Shown here piece by piece: positions 8,902 to 17,477 of a DNA stretch of 64,000 nt (position 1 is the stretch's first letter; every line of letters begins with the position of its first letter). Made by a program: the position numbers and the translations under genes. The notes below the pieces were generated by a model that was given only the letters and a program-made list of their open reading frames with translations, made no database searches and had not been told where the DNA came from. The stretch is from the NCBI GenBank assembly GCA_020848545.1, contig JADLHZ010000090.1, positions 62,001-126,000 on the forward strand. The letters run 5' to 3'. This DNA comes from Deltaproteobacteria bacterium (GTDB taxonomy: Bacteria; Myxococcota; JADLHZ01).

Positions 8902-10061
8902 TCGTCGCTCTCGCCAAACGCCGACTTCAACACGACGCTCTTCAGCGTGAAGACGCCGGCGCTCACCACGGCCTCGCCGGCCTCGATGCCCGAGAGCACC
9001 TGCACTTTTCCGAGCGCGCTCTCGCCGAGCACAACGGTGTGCCGCGTATAGGTGCGCGGGCCGCTCTCGACGAAGACGCACGGCGCGCCGCCAATCTCGG
9101 TGACCGCCGCGCTGGCCACGACGACCGCTTCGGTGCCGCGCCCCGCTTCGTCGAGGGCAACGCGGGCCGTGCCGAAGAGCCCGAGCCGCAGCTTGCCGCC
9201 CTTGTTCTTCACCTGCAGCCGCGCTGTCAGCGTGCGCGCCGTCGAATCGACCTGCTTGCCGATGGCGTCGACCGCGGCCGCGAAGCGATCGTCCGGGTAG
9301 GCGTTGAGGACGACCTCGGCGCTCGCCTTCTCGCGCAGCCGGCCGAGATCGCGCTCGAACACGCGCGCGACGAACCACACCTCGTCGAGATCGGCGATCG
9401 CGAAGAGGTCGATCTCTGGCGTGACGGCTTGGCCGACGATCGCGTTGCGCATGACGACCGTGCCGGCGACCGGCGCGCGTAGTGGCACGAGCGCGGCGGT
9501 GCGATCATCGGCGCCGAGCGCCACGAGTTGATCCCGCATCGCCGCCGCTTCGGCCTCGAGCGCGCGGGCCTCGGTGTCGGCCTCGAGCGCCGCCTGCGAG
9601 CTCGCCAGCCCTTTGCCTTCGAGCTCGCCCACGCGCTTGCTGTTCATGCGTGCGGCTTGGGCGCGGCCGCTCGTCGCGGCGGCCAGCGAACGCAGGCGGC
9701 CGAGATCCGGTATGCGCAGCGTCGCCAGCGTTTGGCCGCGCGAAACGCGCTCACTTTCTTTGACGAGCACTTGCTCAATCTTCCCGGCGACCAGCGCCGA
9801 CACGCGCGCGCTCCGGTCTGGATCGGCGACGATCTCGCCGGGGAGGTTCAAGGTCTGCGTCAGCTTCGCTCGCGTCGCTTTTTCGACGCGGATGCCCGCC
9901 GCTGCGATCACCTCGGGATCCAAGGTGACCGAGGTTGGAAGCTCTTCGTGCGCGTGGCCGGGATCCTCGACGCCGTCCGCTTGCGGAGGCACTTGCGGGT
10001 CGACGCCCGGTCGCGGGCAGGCAGAGAGCGTGAGGATGACCAAGATCATCGCGCGCTTCAT
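8898..10061 (-). CDS. czcB: Periplasmic adaptor (membrane fusion protein) of the metal efflux pump
   Basis: 387 residues. It starts with a lipoprotein signal (MILVILTLSAC), then a His-containing segment (DPGHAHEE). The split lipoyl/barrel-sandwich domain is seen at VSALVAGKIEQVLVKESERV and later PLRAPVAGTVVMRN, with a helical hairpin between them, then beta-barrel and membrane-proximal domains to the end. This is the CzcB/CusB adaptor plan, linking the RND pump to the outer-membrane channel. It has 4-base overlaps with both czcC and czcA, so the three are one operon. Confidence 0.93.
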   Translation of the reverse strand: MKRAMILVILTLSACPRPGVDPQVPPQADGVEDPGHAHEELPTSVTLDPEVIAAAGIRVEKATRAKLTQTLNLPGEIVADPDRSARVSALVAGKIEQVLVKESERVSRGQTLATLRIPDLGRLRSLAAATSGRAQAARMNSKRVGELEGKGLASSQAALEADTEARALEAEAAAMRDQLVALGADDRTAALVPLRAPVAGTVVMRNAIVGQAVTPEIDLFAIADLDEVWFVARVFERDLGRLREKASAEVVLNAYPDDRFAAAVDAIGKQVDSTARTLTARLQVKNKGGKLRLGLFGTARVALDEAGRGTEAVVVASAAVTEIGGAPCVFVESGPRTYTRHTVVLGESALGKVQVLSGIEAGEAVVSAGVFTLKSVVLKSAFGESDE

Positions 10062-11299
10062 GGCAGCACCAGCGCGTCACCGAGCTCCGCGACGCGCACC
10101 GACGCGAGCGCCCAAGCCACCCTCGCGTCGAGCGCCGCTTCGAGCAAGCCGAGCAACGCCTGCCGCGCCGGTGTCACCTCTCGCAGCGTGACCCGACCGC
10201 TGGCCACGGCGTCGGCGAGGCCGAGCAATGACCGGCGCGCGCCGGCCACGCGATCCGCCGGATACAGCGCTTGTCGCGCGCGCAGACTCGCATAGGTGGC
10301 GATCGCGCGCTCGAGCTCGGCCGCCCCGCGGCGCGCTTCGTCGGCGGCAAGGTGCTCGGCCTCTTCGGCATGCGCGTCTTCCATGCGCGCTTCGCCGATC
10401 GCCGCGTGGCCGACCGGATCCGGCAGCGGAATCCTCACGGCTATCCCGCCGCCATACACGCGCTCGTCGAAGCCGTCGTTCTGCGCGGTGAAGAGCAAGG
10501 TCGGGCTCGGCACGCGGCTCCGGCGGCGCAGCGACGCGGCGGCGCGATGGGCATCGGCATCGGCGCGTGCCGCGCGCGCGAGCGGTGCTTCCGACCCGTC
10601 GATCGGGCGCGCGAGAACGGCATCGGCGATCGCCAACGGCTCGAGCCCGCCCGTGATCTCCGGCGCCTTCTCCATGTCGAGCGCCGCGGCCACGCGCGAG
10701 CTCTCCGCTGCGACCTCGAGCTCGAGCTTCGCGCGGCGCTCGGCGAACAGCACGTACTCGGCGTAAGCGACCTCGGCATCGAGCGTGCTCGCGACTCCGC
10801 TCTGGGCGTGCGCGGCCACGGCCTCGGCGAGCTTGCGTAGCGCTTCTTCCAGCGACGCGACGAGCATCTGGCGTTCGCGGGCGGCGAGCCACCCGAGCCG
10901 CGCGGCCTCCGCTCCGGCGATCACGCGGCGGACAGTGTGCTTGGCGCGCTGCGCGTCGGCGTCGTGCTCGGCGCGAGCGCCAGCGAGGCGAGGTCCGCGC
11001 TGGCCACCGATCTCGATCGGCTGCGCGAGCGCGACGTACCAGTTCAGCGCGCTCGCGGATGCGCTTTGCCGATGCGCGATCTGCACGGTGATCTCGGGGT
11101 TCTCAGGCAGGATCGGCGTCGCGCTCGTGATCCGCGCCTGCGCTGCCCGCACGCGCGCGCGCGCGGCAAGGATCTCCGGGTTTCGCTCGAGCACGCAGGC
11201 GACGAACGCGCTGCGATCGAGGGGCGGCGCGCACGAAGGCGCCGCCGCGATGAGAGTCAAGCACAGCCCAACCATGACGGAGCTCCACGCCCGGCGCAC
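10058..11299 (-). CDS. czcC: Outer-membrane efflux channel (TolC/CzcC family)
   Basis: 413 residues with an N-terminal signal (MVGLCLTLIAAAPSC; possible lipobox Cys). Two long helical halves are typical of outer-membrane efflux proteins: NPEILAARARVRAAQARI in the first and long Ala/Glu-rich coiled coils in both. It forms the exit duct for the CzcAB pump. The GTG at 11299 is the outermost start; an ATG at 11275 (MVGLCLTL) gives a cleaner signal peptide and may be the true start. The 4-base overlap with czcB supports operon translation. Confidence 0.9.
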   Translation of the reverse strand: MRRAWSSVMVGLCLTLIAAAPSCAPPLDRSAFVACVLERNPEILAARARVRAAQARITSATPILPENPEITVQIAHRQSASASALNWYVALAQPIEIGGQRGPRLAGARAEHDADAQRAKHTVRRVIAGAEAARLGWLAARERQMLVASLEEALRKLAEAVAAHAQSGVASTLDAEVAYAEYVLFAERRAKLELEVAAESSRVAAALDMEKAPEITGGLEPLAIADAVLARPIDGSEAPLARAARADADAHRAAASLRRRSRVPSPTLLFTAQNDGFDERVYGGGIAVRIPLPDPVGHAAIGEARMEDAHAEEAEHLAADEARRGAAELERAIATYASLRARQALYPADRVAGARRSLLGLADAVASGRVTLREVTPARQALLGLLEAALDARVAWALASVRVAELGDALVLP

Positions 11300-11356
11300 A
11301 CCTGCGCCCGGGCCGCTTCAGTTCGTTGAACGTTATTTTGGCGGAACGCGGCGTGG

Positions 11357-11659
11357 TTACGCGCGTGGTGGCCGATAGATTCCGCGCACCGCTGCGAGGT
11401 TGCCGAAGGCGGGCGGCGGTGGGCTGAGCTCTTCTTGCAGCGCCGGCGCGACGTTCACGCCGGCACGCGGCGCGAGCAAGGTGCGCAGCGCGCTCTGCGG
11501 GCAATGGCAGCTCGTACAACCAGGCTGGCAGTGGTTCCCCGACTGCTCGTCCGGACAATCGCTGTCGCTCGCGGCGCACGACTCGTGAAAGACCGTCTCG
11601 ACGAGCGGCGCCAGCCCCGAGAGCTGCAGCAGCACGACGAAGATCGGGATGGCGGTCAT
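11357..11659 (-). CDS. Small Cys-rich exported protein leading the metal-efflux operon (CzcI-like position)
   Basis: 100 residues from an ATG at 11659. A hydrophobic leader (MTAIPIFVVLLQLSGL) is followed by a cluster of seven Cys and a His (HESC, DCPDEQ, HCQPGCTSCHCP), likely to bind metal, then a Pro-rich tail ending near YRPPRA. It sits 57 bp upstream of czcC in the same orientation, as small CzcI-type periplasmic proteins do in other metal-efflux operons. Homology to CzcI is not provable by eye. The open frame extends to 11791, but that extension has no signal peptide. A weak TTCGCT-17-TAGGCT promoter-like pair lies just upstream (11673-11701, minus strand). Confidence 0.6.
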   Translation of the reverse strand: MTAIPIFVVLLQLSGLAPLVETVFHESCAASDSDCPDEQSGNHCQPGCTSCHCPQSALRTLLAPRAGVNVAPALQEELSPPPPAFGNLAAVRGIYRPPRA

Positions 11660-11856
11660 CGGCGAGCAGTTTAGCCTAAACCGCGCGCTTTCGCGAGCGA
11701 AGGACTGCACCGCGCCGAATGACGCATCGAGTCGCCCGCCACAGGTTGCTTGAAGACGCCAATCATCCGGACTTTTGCGACGAATCGACAATATTCCGAC
11801 TTCGAGGTCATTTTGTCGTTGCGCTCGGCGTTTGGCGGGCGTACTTGTAGGACAAG

Positions 11857-12405
11857 GTGTTGTTCGCAGTGCTCATAGGTGTCCTCGTCCTCGCTCTCCT
11901 GACGTTCATCGTCCGCGAAGGCTTCCTCGGTTACGCGCCGCGGGACCTCGCCTGCAAAACCATCGGAAGAAAGCAGCAGGCCGTCATCGCCGCGTGCGCC
12001 GACACCTTGTTTCCGGCCGGCGGCAAGATCACCCTCTCCGGCACCGACGCCGGCCTCGTCCTCTACTTCGATCGCCAATTCGCCGAGCTCCCCCGCGACA
12101 AGCGCATGCTCCTCAGCCTGCTCATCGTCTTCGTCGAGCACGCGCCCTGGATCTTCGGGCCGGACCGCGGTCGCTTCACGCGGCTCTCGCGCGAGCAACG
12201 CGAGGCCGCGATGCTCGCGATGTCCGAGAGCCCGATGTACTTTCGTCGCCTCTGCTTCCTGTCGCTGCGCACGATCCTGTGCATGGGCTATCTCGCGCAC
12301 AAAGACGTCGAGCGGCAGATCGGCAGCGGTCCGAACCTCGATCCCTTTGCCGGCCGGCCGCCGCTTGCACCGAACTTTGCGCCGCGGCATGCGATGAGCG
12401 CGTGA
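11857..12405 (+). CDS. Small membrane-anchored subunit coupled to GMC dehydrogenase
   Basis: 182 residues, GTG start. One N-terminal membrane helix (LFAVLIGVLVLALLTFIV) is followed by a helical domain with IAACADTLFPAGG, the pattern found in gluconate 2-dehydrogenase subunit 3 and related twin proteins of GMC dehydrogenases. These small subunits help assemble or anchor the flavoprotein. Its TGA overlaps the GTG of the downstream oxidoreductase (GTGA), so the two are translated together and probably form a complex. It is divergent from the metal-efflux operon, with a spacer of about 200 bp in which I see no further gene. Confidence 0.7.
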   Translation: MLFAVLIGVLVLALLTFIVREGFLGYAPRDLACKTIGRKQQAVIAACADTLFPAGGKITLSGTDAGLVLYFDRQFAELPRDKRMLLSLLIVFVEHAPWIFGPDRGRFTRLSREQREAAMLAMSESPMYFRRLCFLSLRTILCMGYLAHKDVERQIGSGPNLDPFAGRPPLAPNFAPRHAMSA

Positions 12406-13907
12406 ACGCCGTCTCCGTTTACTCCGACTACAAAGGCAAAGTGAGCGCGAGCTGCGACGTCCTCGTCATCGGCTCTGGCCCCGCCGGCGGGGTCGTCGCG
12501 AAGATCCTCGCGGAAGCCGGCCGCGACGTGCTGCTCCTCGAGGAAGGTCCGCCCTACGGCGCCAAAGATCTCGGGCAGGAAGCGAGCGACACTCTGCGAC
12601 GCGTGGTGAGAGAAGCCGGCATGCGCGCGGCTCGCGGGCCCACGTTCATGCCGACGATGCAGGTCATCGGGCTCGGCGGCGGCACGCTCATCAACTCTGC
12701 GATCTGCATGCGCGCGCCGGACTTCGTGCTCGACAAGTGGGCGGAGAAGTCGGGCATCTCGGCGCTCTCGTCGGAGGTCCTGACGCCGCATTTTTCCGAG
12801 ATCGAAAAGTTCTGGAACGTGGAGCTCACGCCGGACGCGGTGCAAGGCGAGCGCAACCTGCGCTTCAAGAAGGGCTGCGACGCGATCGGCATCAGCTCGC
12901 AGCCGACGCCGCGCAACGTGAAGAACTGCAAAGGCTCTGGCGAGTGCTTCACCGGATGCAGGAACGGCGCAAAGCAGTCAACCGACGTCTCATACGTGCC
13001 GGCGGCGATGAAGGCCGGAGCGCGCGTCATGACGAGCATCCGCGCCGAGCGCATCGTCAGCGACGGCAAGCGCGCGAAGACCGTCATCGGCAGCGTGGTC
13101 GAGCCGATCACCTGGCGCGCAACGCACGAAGTGGAGATTGAGGCGAAGCTCGTCGTGCTCGCGGCGGGCTGCATGGCGACCCCCGTGATCATGCAGAAGA
13201 GCGGCATGGACGGCGAGTGGGTTGGCCGCGATCTCGGCTTTCATCCCGGCCTCGCCCTCATGGCGTTGTTCGAAGAGCCGATCCATCCGTGGCAAGGCGC
13301 GACGCAGGGCTATCAGTCGCTACACTACTTGAAGGAAGGGCTGAAGCTCGAGGTGCTGTGGGCGCCGCCTTCTGTGCTCGCCGCGCGGCTGCCCGGCGTG
13401 GGCCACGCGTTTCAAGCGAACTTGCTCGACTACAAACACATGGCGCCCTTCGACGTGATCGTCGCGCCGGAGTTCTCGAAGGGGCGCGTGAAGGCGAAGC
13501 GCTCGGGCTTCGATCCCGACATCTACTACGCGCTCGATCAGCGCGACATCGATCGACTGATGCGCGGCATGGGCGTTTTGTCGGACATTGCGTGGGCGGC
13601 CGGCGCGCGGGAAGTGCTGCCGGGCCTGCACGGGATCCCGGAGCGGCTGCGATCGCGCGAGGAAGCGCAGATCCTGAAGACGAAGCAGGTGAAGGCAACC
13701 GAGATGATCACCGCCGCGAACCACGCGTTCGGGACGACGAGGATGGCGAAGGATCCGAAAGACGGCGTCGTCGACGAGTGGGGCCGCGTGCATGCGATGG
13801 ACAACGTGTACATCGTCGATACGGGGATCTTCCCGGGATCGCCGGCGGTGAACCCAATGCTGACCGCGATGGCCCTCGCGTCACGCGTGGCGAAGCACCT
13901 GGCCTAG
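12402..13907 (+). CDS. GMC-family FAD oxidoreductase
   Basis: 501 residues; the start is the GTG overlapping the upstream stop. The Rossmann FAD motif VLVIGSGPAGGVVA is at about 20-33 and the second GMC segment IGLGGGTLINSA near 90. The C-terminal GMC region has the active-site neighbourhood ANHAFGTTRMAK and NPMLTAMALASR. A Cys-rich NCKGSGECFTGC insert near 170-180 resembles the one in sterol/alcohol GMC dehydrogenases. It oxidises an alcohol to an aldehyde or ketone; a sterol or long-chain alcohol is possible but unproven. The open frame reaches back to 11775, but that part only overlaps the small subunit gene. Confidence 0.88.
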   Translation: MNAVSVYSDYKGKVSASCDVLVIGSGPAGGVVAKILAEAGRDVLLLEEGPPYGAKDLGQEASDTLRRVVREAGMRAARGPTFMPTMQVIGLGGGTLINSAICMRAPDFVLDKWAEKSGISALSSEVLTPHFSEIEKFWNVELTPDAVQGERNLRFKKGCDAIGISSQPTPRNVKNCKGSGECFTGCRNGAKQSTDVSYVPAAMKAGARVMTSIRAERIVSDGKRAKTVIGSVVEPITWRATHEVEIEAKLVVLAAGCMATPVIMQKSGMDGEWVGRDLGFHPGLALMALFEEPIHPWQGATQGYQSLHYLKEGLKLEVLWAPPSVLAARLPGVGHAFQANLLDYKHMAPFDVIVAPEFSKGRVKAKRSGFDPDIYYALDQRDIDRLMRGMGVLSDIAWAAGAREVLPGLHGIPERLRSREEAQILKTKQVKATEMITAANHAFGTTRMAKDPKDGVVDEWGRVHAMDNVYIVDTGIFPGSPAVNPMLTAMALASRVAKHLA

Positions 13908-13911
13908 CTCA

Positions 13912-14185
13912 CAATGCCGGTCACTTAGCGCGCTCGCGCCGGCCGCTCCCCCAACGTACACCGCGGCGCGGTCGGTCCCACCCGCCCCACGGCCTGCGCT
14001 CGAACGCGAAGCAAGGGATCGCTCCAACGACCGAAGCTGTGCGTCGGCGGAAGGAGCGCGGTGATACAACGCACTCCGAGACCGCCTGATGTGCGGCACC
14101 CCTTGCCGCGCGCAGCATCGTGACATCTCGCGACCTCGCCAGTGCACGGCCGCACTGAAATCGGGAACCGGCTACGAAGGGGCGA
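13912..14185 (+). repeat. Left inverted arm of the RAYT island
   Basis: About 273 bp. Read side by side with the reverse complement of 15463-15734, it matches over the full length at roughly 75-80 percent by eye. The best blocks are the outer tip, GCGCTCGAACGCGAAGC, CAACGCACTCCGAG and TGCACGGCCGCACTGAAA. No convincing gene lies in it; short open frames on the minus strand look like chance. Confidence 0.8.
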
Positions 14186-14213
14186 GCGCAACGCGTGTCG
14201 CCGCGAGAACGTC

Positions 14214-14591
14214 TTAGCTGCGCGGGGTCCGACGTTTTTTCGGATAGTTGCTGATTTTGATCAGCACCTCGCGGGGATAGCTGCGCTCCGTTCGACGCTC
14301 GGGCAGCACGAAGCGTCCGAGCAGCTCGTTCAAGCGCCGCAAGTGACGCTGGATCGCACCGGCAGACATGCCCGGCAGCGGGTCGAGGTGCCACTGCTCG
14401 CGAATGGCGCGCAGCGCAGTGATAAAGCTGATGAGCAAGGGCGGCACCTTCGCGAGCCGAGCGGCATGCTCCATTTTCAGCCGCACGAGATTATACGCGA
14501 GGAGCAGGCCCCAGAGCTCCTGTGCGACGCCGCCTGTCGACTTGCTTCTGATGCTCTCACGCCGGTCGAGCATTTGCGTCTTGAGCCTCAT
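14214..14591 (-). pseudogene. IS4-family transposase, C-terminal remnant
   Basis: About 125 residues match the C-terminal end of IS4 transposases: KTQMLDRRESIRSK, which contains the third DDE-region residues, followed by AQELWGLLLAYNLVRLKME and the helical tail. The N-terminal catalytic part with the first two acidic residues is missing, and nothing like it appears elsewhere in the window. The break lies right next to the RAYT promoter region, so the fragment was probably cut when the island formed. It cannot be active. Confidence 0.8.
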
Positions 14592-14596
14592 TCCGC

Positions 14597-14624
14597 TTGA
14601 CTGTTTCGGTTCATATGATAGAGT
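14597..14624 (+). promoter_or_regulatory. Candidate promoter for the RAYT gene
   Basis: TTGACT at 14597-14602 is followed by a TATGATAGAGT stretch. TTGACT-16-TAGAGT is one reading; another uses TATGAT at 14614-14619 with TTCCGC 17 bases upstream. The stretch is AT-rich against a GC-rich background and lies 11-20 bases before the ATG. This is a pattern match only. Confidence 0.35.
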
Positions 14625-14634
14625 GCCACAAATC

Positions 14635-15402
14635 ATGAAGCGGATCCCAACACAAGGCACCTTGCCGCTCGACCGCAAAGACAAGGTGAAGAACCGTCAG
14701 TGGCGTGAGCGCGCGTCGGGGAAAAAAGTACGTCCCGGCCTCGGCCGCCCGAGACGAAAGAAGTCGCATGACGAAGACGACCGTGCCTCGCATGCGGCGC
14801 GCCCCGAGCTCAGGGAGAAGAGTGCGCTGCATGTCACCGTCCGCACGACATCGCGCGTACCGAACCTGCGCTCACGCAAGCGCTATGCGGCCGTCAGAAA
14901 TGCTTTCGTGAAGTTTTGCGGGCAAGAAGCCACAGGCTTTCGGCTCGTACACTTCGCCGTCCTGTCCAATCACCTACACTTCGTCGTGGAAGCGGACTCC
15001 AGCCGCGCCTTGTCGATGGGCATGCAGAAGCTCCTTCACTCGATCTCGCGGCGCCTCAACGCCTTGGGCGTGCGCGAGCAGGGAGGCCGGCAGATTGCGC
15101 CTCGCGTTGCGTCTCGGAGCGAGGGTGGTTACCGCGCGCTCGCCGGTTGGATCGGGCGCGTGTTCTCGGACCGCTATTTTGCGCACCACCTCAAGACCCC
15201 GACCGAGATGCAACATGCCGTGCGTTACGTGCTGGACAATGCGAAAAAGCACTACGGCTCACAAGCCACCGGGCTTCTTCGACAGGGGCGGCGCTTGCTC
15301 GACACCTTCTCCTCTTTCGTCGCCGGCACCGAGATGCAGCTCACCACGGCTCCGACGGGCTTTCTGTTACAACGTGCGTGTACGCTGGCGTCCTCGGCAT
15401 GA
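14635..15402 (+). CDS. REP-associated tyrosine transposase (RAYT, Y1/IS200-like)
   Basis: 255 residues from the ATG at 14635. A basic Lys/Arg-rich N-terminal extension (about 1-65) precedes a Y1 transposase domain. The HUH metal-binding motif is seen in SNHLHFVVEA near residue 110, and a candidate catalytic Tyr lies in RYVLDNAKKHY near 200. Such enzymes nick and rejoin single-stranded DNA at palindromic repeats, usually as single domesticated copies linked to REP sequences. Here the gene sits between long inverted arms that could be its substrate (inference). The frame is intact with no visible disruption. The open frame extends upstream across the IS4 remnant, but that part is antisense to it. 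Confidence 0.85.
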   Translation: MKRIPTQGTLPLDRKDKVKNRQWRERASGKKVRPGLGRPRRKKSHDEDDRASHAARPELREKSALHVTVRTTSRVPNLRSRKRYAAVRNAFVKFCGQEATGFRLVHFAVLSNHLHFVVEADSSRALSMGMQKLLHSISRRLNALGVREQGGRQIAPRVASRSEGGYRALAGWIGRVFSDRYFAHHLKTPTEMQHAVRYVLDNAKKHYGSQATGLLRQGRRLLDTFSSFVAGTEMQLTTAPTGFLLQRACTLASSA

Positions 15403-15462
15403 GAACCGTGCGGCGCAAACGCGCACGCCGAGTGGCCGCGCTTGCATGCTCGAGATCTCGCG

Positions 15463-15734
15463 TCGCCCCTTCGTAGCCGGTTCCCGCTTTCAGTGCGGCC
15501 GTGCACCAACAAGCCTCGAGACGTCACGGTGCTGCGCCCGGCAAGGGGCGCCGCACATGAGGCGGCCTCGGAGTGCGTTGCACCACCGAATGTGTTCCGC
15601 CGGAGCACAGCCGATCTCGCACGCGGGATCCATGGCTTCGCGTTCGAGCGCCGGCCGCGGGGCGGGCGGGAACGATCGCGCCGCTGTGCACTATGGGGAG
15701 CGGCCGGCGCAAGCGCGCTAAGTGACCGGCATTG
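15463..15734 (-). repeat. Right inverted arm of the RAYT island
   Basis: Reverse-complement partner of 13912-14185, aligned almost end to end with small gaps. The arms differ more in the middle (the counterpart of 13990-14070) than at the tips. The 60 bp between the transposase stop and this arm holds nothing recognisable. Confidence 0.8.
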
Positions 15735-15743
15735 AGGCCGATC

Positions 15744-17477
15744 TCAGTCCCTGAACCGCCTCGCGCGCACGCTCTCGCCTTTGATCTGCATCTTCTTCAA
15801 CGCGCGCAGGATCGTCTCGACCGCTTCCTCCGGCACTTCGACGACCGTGTGGCGATCGTGGATCGCGATGTTGCCGATCGCCTTGCGATCGACCGCTTGC
15901 CCGATCGTCGCGACGATCTCGGCGGCCGACACGCCGATGCCGCGGCCGACGGCGAGGTAGAGCTTCGCCATCGTCGCCGCCACATCTTCGCGCGCCGGCT
16001 TCCCGCGGGCGGCCGTCCGTAGCGCGTGATCTCCACGCTCTGCCGGCAACGCGCGCTCCGCTTCGGGCTCTCGTTCACGCGGCGACTGAGGCTCCCGCTT
16101 CGCTGCCGCCGGCGCCGGCCCACGCGCGGGCGCCGCCGGCTCTCGCGCCGTTCCACCGTTCAACGCCGTGTCCGCCAGCTTCAACGCCGCCGCGGCGATG
16201 TCTTGCGCGGTGTGCGTCTCGGCGAAGGCGTCGAGCAGCACGCGGTAGCGGTCGAGCGAATCTTCCTCGCTGAGCATCTCGCCCACACGCTCGCGCAAGA
16301 GATCGAGCCTTCGCACGCGCAAATCCGCGATCGTCGGCACCTTCCCCTCTTCGATCCGTTGCTTGGTCAACCGTTGCAGCACCTTCACCAAGCGGATCTC
16401 GCGCGGCTCGACGAGCGAGATCGCGACGCCGCTCTTGCCTGCCCGGCCGGTGCGGCCGATGCGGTGGATGTAAGCTTCCGGCGCCGCCGGCAAGTCGACG
16501 TTGATGACGTGCGAGAGGTCCTTGATATCGAGGCCGCGGGCGGCGACGTCGGTGGCGATCAACAGCTCGACGCTACCCTCCTTGAACTTCTTCATCACGC
16601 GATCGCGCTGCTGCTGCGAGAGGCCGCCGTGAATCGCCTCGGCGCGGTGGCCGTGCGCGGTCAACCGTTCGGTGAGCTCGTCGACGTCGGTGCGCATGCG
16701 ACAGAACACGAGCGCAGACGTCGGCGCCTCCATGTCGAGCACGCGCTCGAGCACGGTGAGCTTCTGCGAGCGCGGCGTCACGTACGCGACTTGGCGCACG
16801 AGCGGCACCTCGCCGCTCATCGTCACCTTCGCGATCGCGACGCGCACGGGATCCTTCAGGTTGGCTTCGGCGATGCTGGCGATCCGCGGCGGCATCGTGG
16901 CCGAGAAGAGCGCGGTCTGCCGATCGGCCGGCACACCCGCGAGGATCGCCTCGAGATCCTCGGCGAAGCCCATGTCGAGCATCTCGTCGGCCTCGTCGAG
17001 CACGACCATCTGCACGTGCTGGAGATCGAGCGTCTTTCGCCGCAGGTGATCGAGCGCGCGCCCGGGCGTGGCGACGACCACGTGCACGCCGCGTTGCAGC
17101 GCGCGCAGCTGCGGCTCCATCGACTGGCCACCGTAGATCGGCAACACCTGCACGCCGGAGCTCTTGCCGTAGCGGTGCACCGACTCGGCCACCTGCATCG
17201 CCAGCTCGCGCGTCGGCACGAGCACGAGGGCGACGGTCCTCTTGCCGCGAAAGGTCCCGGCGAGGCGCTCCAAGATCGGCAGCGCGAACGCCGCCGTCTT
17301 GCCGGTGCCGGTGGCGGCTTGCGCGAGGATGTCGCGGCCGGCGATCAGCGGCACGATGGCGGCTTTTTGGATGGGCGTCGGCTCTTCGTAGCCGAGCTGG
17401 CTCAGGGTCTTCGTCAGGGCGGCGCCGAGCCCGAGGGCGGCAAAGGAATCGGCGTCAGGTGCTTCGACTTCGCTCAT
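15744..17477 (-). CDS. deaD: DEAD-box RNA helicase with DbpA-type RNA-binding tail
   Basis: 577 residues. The helicase core has all the main motifs: PTPIQ (Q motif), [11 protein letters not shown] (I), PTRELAMQ (Ia), TPGR, VLDEADEMLDMGF (II), SATMPP (III), ATDVAARGLDI (V) and [10 protein letters not shown] (VI). After a low-complexity Ala/Pro/Arg linker (about 440-500) the last 75 residues form a DbpA-like RNA-binding domain (KLYLAVGRGIGVSAAEIV). This is the CsdA/DeaD plan, used in ribosome assembly and cold adaptation. Its 5' end overlaps the 3' end of the RarD-like gene by 23 bases. Confidence 0.92.
   Translation of the reverse strand: MSEVEAPDADSFAALGLGAALTKTLSQLGYEEPTPIQKAAIVPLIAGRDILAQAATGTGKTAAFALPILERLAGTFRGKRTVALVLVPTRELAMQVAESVHRYGKSSGVQVLPIYGGQSMEPQLRALQRGVHVVVATPGRALDHLRRKTLDLQHVQMVVLDEADEMLDMGFAEDLEAILAGVPADRQTALFSATMPPRIASIAEANLKDPVRVAIAKVTMSGEVPLVRQVAYVTPRSQKLTVLERVLDMEAPTSALVFCRMRTDVDELTERLTAHGHRAEAIHGGLSQQQRDRVMKKFKEGSVELLIATDVAARGLDIKDLSHVINVDLPAAPEAYIHRIGRTGRAGKSGVAISLVEPREIRLVKVLQRLTKQRIEEGKVPTIADLRVRRLDLLRERVGEMLSEEDSLDRYRVLLDAFAETHTAQDIAAAALKLADTALNGGTAREPAAPARGPAPAAAKREPQSPREREPEAERALPAERGDHALRTAARGKPAREDVAATMAKLYLAVGRGIGVSAAEIVATIGQAVDRKAIGNIAIHDRHTVVEVPEEAVETILRALKKMQIKGESVRARRFRD

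Larger units (their letters stand above)
13912..15734. mobile_element. RAYT-bearing island with long inverted arms
   Basis: Two imperfect inverted arms of about 273 bp (13912-14185 and 15463-15734) bracket an IS4 transposase remnant on the minus strand and an intact Y1-type transposase gene on the plus strand. The arms begin with the same CAATGCCGGTCACTTAGCGC sequence and end with a shared CGGCTACGAAGGGGCGA block facing inward. The outer tips lie directly after the GMC gene stop and just before the helicase stop, so the island fills the whole intergenic space. Whether it moves as one unit, or two copies of a repeat family flank unrelated debris, cannot be decided from one locus. Confidence 0.7.

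Noticed and set aside
12402-13907. GMC gene starting at 11775
   Set aside because: The frame is open from there but the extra 209 codons overlap the small subunit gene in another phase and are Arg-rich; the GTGA junction at 12402 is the better start.
13925-14191. Possible small genes in the inverted arms (also 15442-15735)
   Set aside because: The two arms keep similar short frames only because they are copies; no start signal, family or stable length.
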